Origin: JANQOH01 sp965200095
Lineage (GTDB): Bacteria; Pseudomonadota; Alphaproteobacteria; UBA7887
Direction: 5' to 3'
Assembly (NCBI GenBank): GCA_965200095.1
Contig: OZ241350.1
Location: forward strand, 2,666,001-2,730,000
DNA: 64,000 nt
The stretch's first letter is position 1. Every line of letters begins with the position of its first letter. Below, piece by piece: positions 1 through 7,262 of this stretch. Both the position numbers and the translations under genes were made by a program. The notes under the pieces are model-generated. The model was not told the DNA's origin, did not search any database, and saw nothing but the letters and a program-made list of their open reading frames with translations.

Positions 1-744
1 TTCGATGCGCTCGAGTTCCGGGTAGCGCTGAACCGCCACATCGTCGAAACCGCATTCCGCGCCTTGCGCGGCGAAGGACGGTTCGAGCGCCGCCAGGCTC
101 TGCATGGTGGCGTCCGGGCGCAGATGTTCGTCGCGGTCGAGGATGGCGAGGCCGCTGCGATCGGTAACCGGAACGACGCTGCGGGAGAAACGTCCCGTGT
201 CCCAGGCGCGGGCGGCGCGGCGCTGCGATTCGACGGCGTAGGAATCGACATCGTCGCGGCTGTAGCCGTAAAGCGTCGCCAGCAGGTCGGCGGAAACGCC
301 CTGCGGCACGAAATATGTCCGGAAGGCGACGTCGGGGTCGCTGGCCCACGCGCCTCCGGCGGAAAACATGGGCACCCGCGACATGGATTCGACCCCGCCG
401 CCGACGGTCATGTCGGACTGGCCGGCCATCACCTGTCCGGCGGCCATGTTCACGGCTTCGAGGCCGGAGGCGCAGAAGCGGTTGATCTGGACGCCGGCGA
501 CGGATTCGTCGTAGCCGGCGTCGAGGGCGGCGACGCGGGCGATGTCGGCGCCCTGTTCGCCGACCGGCTCGACGACGCCGAGCACAACATCGTCGACCGC
601 GCGGGTGTCGAGCGAATTGCGATCGCGGATGGCGGCGAGCGCGGCGCCGGCGAGACGGATCGGCGTCACTTCGTGGAGCGCGCCCGACGCCTTGCCGCGC
701 CCCCGCGGCGTGCGCACCGCGTCGTAGACGAACGCATCGGTCAT
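1..744 (-). CDS. Acetyl-CoA acetyltransferase (thiolase), 3' part cut by window edge
   Basis: Thiolase-superfamily enzyme that cleaves 3-ketoacyl-CoA, or condenses acetyl-CoA, in fatty-acid degradation. Only the first 248 codons are present. The N-terminus MTDAFVYDAVRTPRGRGK and the NRFCASGLEAVNM block, with the acyl-accepting cysteine at about residue 91, are typical of thiolases. The catalytic His and second Cys lie outside the window. The ATG overlaps the TGA of the upstream acyl-CoA dehydrogenase by four bases (ATGA), so the two are translationally coupled in a beta-oxidation operon. Whether it is degradative (FadA/FadI-like) or biosynthetic cannot be settled, though the partner argues for degradation. 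Confidence 0.93.
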   Translation of the reverse strand, partial: MTDAFVYDAVRTPRGRGKASGALHEVTPIRLAGAALAAIRDRNSLDTRAVDDVVLGVVEPVGEQGADIARVAALDAGYDESVAGVQINRFCASGLEAVNMAAGQVMAGQSDMTVGGGVESMSRVPMFSAGGAWASDPDVAFRTYFVPQGVSADLLATLYGYSRDDVDSYAVESQRRAARAWDTGRFSRSVVPVTDRSGLAILDRDEHLRPDATMQSLAALEPSFAAQGAECGFDDVAVQRYPELERIE

Positions 745-1907
745 CGCTGGCTCCCTCCCTCGCCCGGCGCGGCCTGAAGGCTCCGCGCGATCAGTTCCTT
801 CATGATCTCGTTGGCGCCGCCGAAGATACGGCCGATGCGCGCGTCGGCCCAGGCCCGCGCCACGGGATACTCCCACATGTAACCGTAGCCGCCATGCAGC
901 TGCACGCAGGCGTCGATAACGCGGCACTGCATGTCGGTGCACCACATCTTGGCCATCGCCGCGGTCGCGGGGTCGAGACCGTCGTTCAGATGCGCCTCCA
1001 GGCACCGGTCGACGAAGGCGCGTGCGACCTCTGTCTCGGTATGCGCCTCGGCGAGCGCGAAGCGGGTGTTCTGGAACTCGAAGAGCGTCTTGCCGAACGC
1101 CTCGCGCCGCTTGACGTAGTCGACGGTCCGTTCGACCGCCGCCTCGGCCGTTGCGACCGCGCCGAGGGCGATGACGAGGCGTTCCTGCGGCAACTCGTCC
1201 ATGAGATGGGCGAAGCCGCGGTTCTCCTCGCCGAGCAGGCCGGTGCGCGGCACGCGGACCGAGTCGAAGAAGAGTTCCGACGTGTCCTGCGCCTTGAGAC
1301 CCACCTTTTCGAGGTTGCGCCCGCGCGAGACTCCTTCGCGGTCGGCCTCGACGAGCACGAGGCTGACGCCGTGCGCGCCCCTGTCGGGTTCGGTTTTGGC
1401 GACGACGACGATGAGGTCGGCGGATTGGCCGTTGGTGACGAAGGTCTTGCTTCCGTCGATGACGAGGTGGTTGCCGTCGGCGCGCGCTGCGGTGGCGATC
1501 CCCTGCAAGTCGCTGCCGGCGCCGGGTTCGGTCATGGCGACGGCGCCGATCGCCGTTCCGGCGGCGAGGCGGGGCAGCCAGCAGCGTTTCTGATCTTCCG
1601 ATCCGTAGTTCAGGATGTAGGGAGCGACGATGTCGGAATGGACCGAGAAGCCGGGACCGGTGGCGCCGGCGCGCGCGAGCTCCTCGATGACGACGGCGGA
1701 GAAGCCGAAATCGCCGCCGGGGCCGCCATAGGCTTCCGGCACGCCGCAACAGAGCATCCCGGCGGCGCCCGCCTTTTCCCACAACGCGCGCGGCACGACG
1801 CCCTCGCGCTCCCATTCGGCGTGACGGGGAGCGATCTCCCGGGCGACGAAGCGGCGCACCTGTTCGCGGAACGCCTCGTGTTCGGCAGTGCGGGGTGCGG
1901 CGGCCAT
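741..1907 (-). CDS. Acyl-CoA dehydrogenase
   Basis: FAD-dependent acyl-CoA dehydrogenase of 388 residues that makes 2-enoyl-CoA and passes electrons to ETF. It shows the usual N-terminal helical part, the substrate/FAD motif MTEPGAGSDLQG near the middle and a C-terminal helical part containing LHGGYGYMWEYP and RIFGGANEIMK. The frame is open 11 codons further upstream (ATG at 1940), but the ATG at 1907 has GAGGAAAAC just before it, a good ribosome binding site, and gives the standard N-terminus. It is followed directly by the thiolase with an ATGA overlap. The chain-length specificity cannot be read from the sequence. Confidence 0.93.
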   Translation of the reverse strand: MAAAPRTAEHEAFREQVRRFVAREIAPRHAEWEREGVVPRALWEKAGAAGMLCCGVPEAYGGPGGDFGFSAVVIEELARAGATGPGFSVHSDIVAPYILNYGSEDQKRCWLPRLAAGTAIGAVAMTEPGAGSDLQGIATAARADGNHLVIDGSKTFVTNGQSADLIVVVAKTEPDRGAHGVSLVLVEADREGVSRGRNLEKVGLKAQDTSELFFDSVRVPRTGLLGEENRGFAHLMDELPQERLVIALGAVATAEAAVERTVDYVKRREAFGKTLFEFQNTRFALAEAHTETEVARAFVDRCLEAHLNDGLDPATAAMAKMWCTDMQCRVIDACVQLHGGYGYMWEYPVARAWADARIGRIFGGANEIMKELIARSLQAAPGEGGSQR

Positions 1908-1964
1908 GTTTTCCTCGCCGGGGAACGCGCGGGCGGCCATACGAAACGCCGCGCCGCCCTTTCG

Positions 1965-2183
1965 TCAAGGGGCGCGCGCCCGAGCGACGACCGCCGCGTA
2001 TAACCCGGCGGTAATCCGCAGTTCGAGCCTCTCGACCGCGTTCTCCGGATTTTCTTTCGTCACGAGGTTCTCGCCGTTTGCAGCGTCGATCCGTTCGGTG
2101 ACGGCCTCGGCCAGCGCGTCGTCGAAGTCCGCCCGGCGCAGCGCCCCGACGGCCTTGTGCGTATCGAAGGCGAGGGCGGCCAT
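1965..2183 (-). CDS. Small DUF1640-like protein, probably truncated
   Basis: Predicted 72-residue protein beginning MAALAFDTHKAVGALRRA, preceded by GGAGAAACCGTG. The opening (AFDTHKAV, then an acidic amphipathic stretch, then VERLELRITAGLYAAVV) matches the start of the short coiled-coil, membrane-anchored DUF1640/CCDC90-type proteins common in alphaproteobacteria. Those normally have a longer coiled coil and a full C-terminal transmembrane helix; here the chain ends in VARARAP, so the anchor looks lost. Three relatives with intact anchors lie at 55545-57506. Function unknown; it may be a decaying gene. Confidence 0.5.
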   Translation of the reverse strand: MAALAFDTHKAVGALRRADFDDALAEAVTERIDAANGENLVTKENPENAVERLELRITAGLYAAVVARARAP

Positions 2184-2395
2184 CACGGTTTCTCCAGCCC
2201 GACCCTTATCGTCGTTCGACGACGCCGGAAACCCGAATCCGAAGCAAGGCGATTGTCGCCAATCCGTCGCCGATCGAGGCCGGGCTCTCCCATATCGACG
2301 GTGAATATCCCGCCGGGTTCGGCGCGACGACGCCGTTCCCGCCCCGGGATGGCGGGGACGAGCGCAGGGCCGACAAGCCGGTTTCCGATCCCTCG

Positions 2396-3240
2396 ACAGA
2401 GCATTTGAAGAAATCGGGAGTCTCTCATCGTGACGGCCGGATTTCCGAAGTACCGGCATTGTAAAGGACAATAACCATCGAATAATACTTCGTCATTTCC
2501 GCGAAAGAGCATGTGAAGGAATCGGACGGCCTTACAAATACTCGTCATTCCCGCGAAAGCGGGAATCTGCTTACGGCGTTTCCGTAAGAAAAACCGGGTC
2601 GATATTGCGGACGACCGCCTCCGGATTCCCGCTGTCGAGCGTGTGAAGAAATCGAAAGACGCTACTACTCTTCGTCATTCCCGCGAAAGCGGGAATCTGT
2701 TGCGGCGTTTCCGTAATAAACGGGCCAATATAGCGGACGACCGCCTCCGGATTCCCGCTTTCGCGGGAATGACGAAGTATTATTCGATGGGTATTGTCTT
2801 TTGCGGCGCCGATACCTCGGCGATTCGTCCGTCACGATGAGAGGCGCGTGATTTCTTCACATGCTCAAAAGTGGGAATCCAGAGGCAGCCGTCCGCAATA
2901 TCGGCACGTCTTGTTTTGCGGAAATGCTGCAATGGATTCCCGCTTTCGAGCGTGTAAAGAAATTGAAAAGCCACACTACTCTTCGTCATTCCCGCGAAAG
3001 CGGGAATCTGTTGCGGCGTTTCCGCAATAAAACGAGCCGACATAGCGGACGGCCGCCTCCGGATTCCCGCTTTCGCGGGAATGACGAAGTGTTATTCGAT
3101 GGGTGTTGTCTTTTGCAATGCCGATACCTCGGCGATCCCTCCGTCACGATGAGAGGCGCCCGATTTCTTCACACGCTCTTTCGCGGGAATGACGAGTATT
3201 TGTAAACCCGTTCGATTTCTTCGCACGCTCGACAGCGCGA
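2396..3240. repeat. Array A of dRS3-like palindromes (mosaic repeat field)
   Basis: Dense mosaic of short repeats without a supported gene. Five perfect copies of the 20-bp palindrome ATTCCCGCGAAAGCGGGAAT or its complement lie at 2547-2566, 2677-2696, 2751-2770, 2988-3007 and 3063-3082, nearly all next to CGTC/GACG. Between facing copies is a conserved spacer of about 55 bp containing GCGGACGACCGCCTCCGG. Outside them recur TTCTTCACACGCTC and a unit ending TCGTCCGTCACGATGAG. Apparent reading frames here, giving peptides such as RHSRESGNL, come from the repeats. Confidence 0.85.
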
Positions 3241-3262
3241 GCCCGCTCCCGACGCACGCGTT

Positions 3263-3502
3263 TTACAAGGTCGGTCGCAACTCCCGTCCGCGTTTGTGCG
3301 CCCGCTCTATTGCGATGGCGGCCATATCGCCTCGCCCGGCATGGTTCATCCGGTCGACCGAAACCCGGTCGTCCTGCTTCCGCACGAGAAACGCTTCGGG
3401 AACGGGCTCCCGGCGCCCTGCCCGCCTTGCCTGTCTGCCCGATACCACGCTGCGCCCGAGCGACTCCCCGCCGGAAAGCGGCGACAGCGACGGCTCAGAC
3501 AA
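3263..3502 (-). CDS. Hypothetical 79-residue protein
   Basis: Open frame from a TTG at 3502, not recognised with certainty. The segment VPEAFLVRKQDDRVSVDRMNHA followed by AIAIERAHKRGREL has an amino-acid balance unlike the surrounding shadow frames and could be a small conserved domain. The preceding GGGCGGGACC is a weak ribosome binding site. It lies between repeat array A and the cytochrome genes. It may be a gene remnant; the call rests only on composition. Confidence 0.25.
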   Translation of the reverse strand: MSEPSLSPLSGGESLGRSVVSGRQARRAGRREPVPEAFLVRKQDDRVSVDRMNHAGRGDMAAIAIERAHKRGRELRPTL

Positions 3503-3722
3503 GGTCCCGCCCGAAAAATTCCGGGTCCGTTTGCAAGAGAGCCGGTCGGATTAGCGTTCGTATTTTCGCAAGCAGGAATTCATCGGGCAGGTCGGACACA
3601 TCCTCATATCTCTTGTGCGTATTCTCTGCATCCGTCGACCGGTAACACGCCGCTTGCCGCGAATCGTCCAGGGGAATCGGCAGCGCCGCCGTCGCGCGCG
3701 CTTCGATCCGTTCCGCCGGCGC

Positions 3723-4685
3723 TCAGAAGTCGTAGTCGTACTCTTCGTCCGCGGGCGCCGGGGCTTCCGTCTCGCGCCGCACGCGGTTCCCGATCGGCGG
3801 CAGGCTCAGGATGAACTCGGCGACCGCCGCGAGGTCGTCGGCGGCGAGGCGACTCGAACCGTGGCGCACAAGCGCCGCCATGCTTCCCTGCACGTCGTCG
3901 CCCGACGGCGTGAAGCCCGTCCGGAGCAGCCACACCAGGTCGCCCGCGCTCCAGTCGGCAATCCCCGTTTCGTGGGGCGTGATGTTGGGCGCGCCGTCCA
4001 GCCCTCCGGCCCCGCGGTGGCCGGCGAAATCGAGCCCCGCGACGAAGCCGCCGAGGGCGTTGCGCCCTGTGTGACATTCCCCGCAATGCAGCAGATGGCG
4101 AGACAGATAGGCGCCGCGGTTCCATCTGTCGCTGCGGCTCTCGTCCGGCGTCCAGCGCTCCGGCGCGAAGAACAGGAACTGCCAGCCCAGCGCCAGCGGC
4201 CGGAAGGCGAAGGGGAAGTCCAGCTCGTGGGCGCGGTCGGCGCGGTCGACGGGCGCCAGCGAACGCAGATAGCGCCACATGTCGGCGAGGTCGGCGCGTG
4301 CGACGCCGCTATAGGCCGGATAGGGAAAGGCGGGATAGTAGGGCGCGCCGGTCGGTCCGATGCCGAACGACATCGCGCGCACGAAATCGGCCTCGCTCCA
4401 GTCGCCGAGCCCGTGTTCGGGGTGGGGCGTCAGATTGGGGCCGTAGAAAACTCCGAAGGGCGACTCGACCTTGCCGCCGCCGGCGAGCGGCGCCCCGTTC
4501 CCCGCGATGTCGGTGTGGCAGGCGATGCAGCCTCCGGCGCGCACCAGATATTCGCCGCGGGCAAGGGCGTCGGCGTCCCCGCCCGCGGCGCGGACGCCGG
4601 CCGCCGCCGGAACGAGAGCCAGCGCCGCGAGCGCGACGGCGAAACTATTGCTGCTTTTCGCGGAAGTTGTCGTGACACCCCCCAC
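3723..4685 (-). CDS. Periplasmic di-haem c-type cytochrome
   Basis: Secreted cytochrome of about 320 residues with two haem c sites: CIACH (Cys53, Cys56, His57) and CGECH (Cys201, Cys204, His205). NLTPHPEHGLGDW and NITPHETGIADW follow each site, as in the di-haem electron-transfer subunits of membrane alcohol/aldehyde dehydrogenases and thiosulfate-type cytochromes. Residues 10-33 form a signal peptide. No ATG fits; the most likely start is the GTG at 4685, inside the end of the cytochrome c-prime gene, giving a 41-base overlap and translational coupling. The C-terminus is acidic (DEEYDYDF). No dehydrogenase subunit is next to it, so the electron donor is unknown. Confidence 0.82.
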   Translation of the reverse strand: MGGVTTTSAKSSNSFAVALAALALVPAAAGVRAAGGDADALARGEYLVRAGGCIACHTDIAGNGAPLAGGGKVESPFGVFYGPNLTPHPEHGLGDWSEADFVRAMSFGIGPTGAPYYPAFPYPAYSGVARADLADMWRYLRSLAPVDRADRAHELDFPFAFRPLALGWQFLFFAPERWTPDESRSDRWNRGAYLSRHLLHCGECHTGRNALGGFVAGLDFAGHRGAGGLDGAPNITPHETGIADWSAGDLVWLLRTGFTPSGDDVQGSMAALVRHGSSRLAADDLAAVAEFILSLPPIGNRVRRETEAPAPADEEYDYDF

Positions 4686-5112
4686 AGGTCTTGCCGAGCG
4701 CGCCGAGCGCCGGCCGTATCTGCGCCAGATCGCCCGAATTCGCGGCGACCACCATGTCTTCGGCGGCGGCGGTGGATTTCTCCAGCGCAGCGAAGAACTC
4801 CTCCGGGCGCTCCCATACCGCGGGCAGCGTCCGGGTCTTGCCCGCTTCCGCGCCGGTGCCGGCGGGGAACAGGACTTTCGCGGCGACGAGTCCGTCGCGA
4901 ATGGCCTGCGCATTCGCCGCCACATTGGCGAGCGTGGAGATCTCGCCTTTCGCCACCATCGCCAGGCTGCTGATATTGGCGCCTACGGATTTCATCGCGT
5001 GCTGGCGGTATTTGACGATGTTCGCCGGTTCGTCGGCCGCCCCGGCCGCCCCGGCGACGAGGCCTGCGGCCAGAAAGGCCGCCGCCCATCGCATTCCGCT
5101 CGAACGGTTCAT
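4645..5112 (-). CDS. Cytochrome c-prime family protein
   Basis: 155-residue periplasmic protein with a signal peptide (residues 1-25, ending AGAA) and a single haem site near the C-terminus, CGGCH (Cys143, Cys146, His147), in the usual place for the four-helix cytochrome c-prime fold. Family members bind a five-coordinate haem and are linked to NO binding or stress protection. The ATG at 5112 follows a strong AGGAGGAG site. It is the first gene of a two-gene operon with the di-haem cytochrome and diverges from the NAD(P)-binding gene at 5362. Confidence 0.9.
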   Translation of the reverse strand: MNRSSGMRWAAAFLAAGLVAGAAGAADEPANIVKYRQHAMKSVGANISSLAMVAKGEISTLANVAANAQAIRDGLVAAKVLFPAGTGAEAGKTRTLPAVWERPEEFFAALEKSTAAAEDMVVAANSGDLAQIRPALGALGKTCGGCHDNFREKQQ

Positions 5113-5361
5113 ACGCTCCTCCTCTCGACCTGCATCGGCGCCTGCTGCGCCGCGTCGCGCACTGTGCGCCCGCCGCGCCGTTCTGGCAACCTTGACCCGC
5201 CGCGTCGCGGCAAGGCCCGTCGCCGGACGATCGCGGGCGTGAAGGCGCGCCGCAACCGGCCCGGAATGAGAGGCGATCGGCGCGCCCGCGCTTTGCGCTG
5301 GCGCGCGGCGCGGCGGTCGGGCAAGGTCGCGCGGCGAACGGGAAGGAGAGGCCGACGGCGC

Positions 5362-6360
5362 ATGGCGGCAATCCAGGCTACGGTTTTCGGCGGTTCCGGG
5401 TTCCTGGGCCGTTACGCGGTGAAGCGGCTTGCCGAGGCGGGCGCGCGCGTCGTCGCGGCGGTGCGTCATCCGGAGCGCGCCGGCTTCCTCAAACCGATGG
5501 GGGCGGTCGGACAGATCGCGCCGGTCGCCGCCGACATCGGCGACGCCGCTTCCGTGGCCGCCGCCATGCGCGGTTCCGACCTTGCGGTCAATCTGGTCGG
5601 CATTCTCGCCGAGTCGCGCCGAAGGAGTTTCGCCGCGATACACGTCGACGGCGCGCGGCGGGTCGCCGAAGCGGCCGCGGCGGCCGGCGCGGCGCGGCTC
5701 GTTCACGTCTCGGCCCTCGGCGCCGACGCCGCCTCCCCGTCGGCATACGCGCGCAGCAAGGCCGCCGGCGAGACGGCGGTGCGGGCCGCCTTCCCCGACG
5801 CCGTCGTCTTGCGCCCCGGTGTCGCGGTCGGCCCGGAAGACAGGTTCCTCAACCGGTTCGCGGCCCTGGCGCGGGTCGTTCCGGCGCTGCCGCTGGTCCA
5901 CGGGGGCCGGACGCGCCTGCAACCGCTCTGCGTCCGGGACGCAGCGGACGCCCTGGAGCGCGCCGCGACGCTGCCCGACGCCGCCGGCCGGACCTACGAA
6001 CTGGGTGGACCGGCGGTCTACAGTTTCAGGGAATTGCTGGAATACACGCTGGCGATCACGGAGCGGCGGGCGCTCCTCGTTCCTCTGCCCGAGTGGCTTC
6101 TGGCGCTCAAGGCGCGAGTCTTCGAACTCCTGCCCGAACCGCCGCTGACGCGCGACCAGATCGCGCTCTTGCGCCGCGACAATATCGTAAGCGACGGCGA
6201 TGTCGGCCGCATCGGGGACCTGGGCGTCGAACCCGTTCCGCTGGAGTCGGTGGCGCCGGAGTGGCTCGCGCGTCACCGCCGCGTCGGAGCGTATGCGGAA
6301 GCCCGGAGGCTCCTGTCGCGACGGCCGGCGCGCTTTGCCGGGCGCCGCCGCGACTGCTAG
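5362..6360 (+). CDS. NDUFA9-like NAD(P)-binding protein (complex I-associated type)
   Basis: 332-residue atypical short-chain dehydrogenase with the Rossmann motif FGGSGFLGRYAVKRL at residues 9-23 and a long C-terminal region (LTRDQIALLRRDNIVS) found in the complex I NDUFA9 subfamily. Bacterial members often sit near respiratory or quinone genes and are thought to bind NADPH for assembly or stability rather than catalysis. The start is the ATG preceded by GGAAGGAGAG. It diverges from the cytochrome pair and ends just before tRNA-Arg. Confidence 0.85.
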   Translation: MAAIQATVFGGSGFLGRYAVKRLAEAGARVVAAVRHPERAGFLKPMGAVGQIAPVAADIGDAASVAAAMRGSDLAVNLVGILAESRRRSFAAIHVDGARRVAEAAAAAGAARLVHVSALGADAASPSAYARSKAAGETAVRAAFPDAVVLRPGVAVGPEDRFLNRFAALARVVPALPLVHGGRTRLQPLCVRDAADALERAATLPDAAGRTYELGGPAVYSFRELLEYTLAITERRALLVPLPEWLLALKARVFELLPEPPLTRDQIALLRRDNIVSDGDVGRIGDLGVEPVPLESVAPEWLARHRRVGAYAEARRLLSRRPARFAGRRRDC

Positions 6361-6372
6361 TGTGCGCGCCGC

Positions 6373-6419
<47 letters not shown>

Positions 6420-6449
<30 letters not shown>

Positions 6450-7262
6450 GCGCGCGCCGTCGCCGCGGGCGAACGGCATCGCCAGCAAGGCGAAGAAGCC
6501 CAGGCGGGCGGGGTCGCGGAAGCGTTCCAGACCGATATCCATCGCTTCGTGACCGGCGCCCGGCTGCGCGCGGTAGGTGCCGAACAGCCGGTCCCAGCAC
6601 GAAAGACCGAAGCCGAAATTGCTGTCGGTCTCACGCGCCGAGGCCGAGTGATGGACCCGGTGCATGTCCGGGGTCACCACGAGCAGCCGCAAGCGCCGGT
6701 CGGCCCGGGCGGGCAGCGCGATATTGCCGTGGTTGAACATCGAGGAGGCGTTGAGCAGAACCTCGAACAGAATCGCCGCCGCCGCGGGCGCGCCGAGCGC
6801 CGCCACGGCCGCCGCCTTGACGACCATCGAGACGAGAAGCTCGCCGATATGGAAACGGGCGCCGGTCGTTACGTCGATGTCGAGGTCCGAGTGGTGCATC
6901 ATGTGGAACCGCCACAGGGCCGGCGTCGCGTGAAACAGCACGTGCTGGAAGTAGACGGCGAGGTCGAGCAGGACCGCGGCGCAGACGAACTCGATCCATG
7001 GCGGCCATGCGAGGGCGTTGAACAGGCCGAACCCTTTCGCTTCGGCGGCGACGGCCGCGCCGACCGCGGCGCCGGCGAGGGTCAGGCGCAGCGCCGCGGC
7101 GTCGACGGCGGCGATGGCGAGGTTGACCGCCCAGCGCCGCCGCCGGCCGGTGCGCAGACGCCGCCGCGGCGCCGCCAGTTCGGCGAGCGCGACGGCCGCG
7201 AATACGCCGAGGAACGCCGCCAGCCTCAACGTCGGTTCGTAATCGAGAATCAAGCGCTCCAC
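6420..7262 (-). CDS. Sterol desaturase / fatty-acid hydroxylase family membrane protein
   Basis: About 280 residues with several membrane helices and the histidine clusters of the di-iron FA-hydroxylase superfamily: HVLFH, HMMHH, a central FNHGN and HRVHH. Such enzymes hydroxylate or desaturate lipids, sterols or hopanoids. There is no ATG; a GTG at 7262 or a TTG at 7253 can start it, the latter overlapping the helicase stop as TTGA. The C-terminus is unusual: no stop occurs before the tRNA-Arg gene, and the frame ends TRQDSNL inside its antisense strand, a 30-base convergent overlap. Confidence 0.85.

Noticed and set aside
2396..3240. Possible CRISPR array
   Set aside because: The repeats are palindromes in both orientations with conserved spacers and irregular spacing, and no cas gene is present; CRISPR spacers would be unique and evenly spaced.
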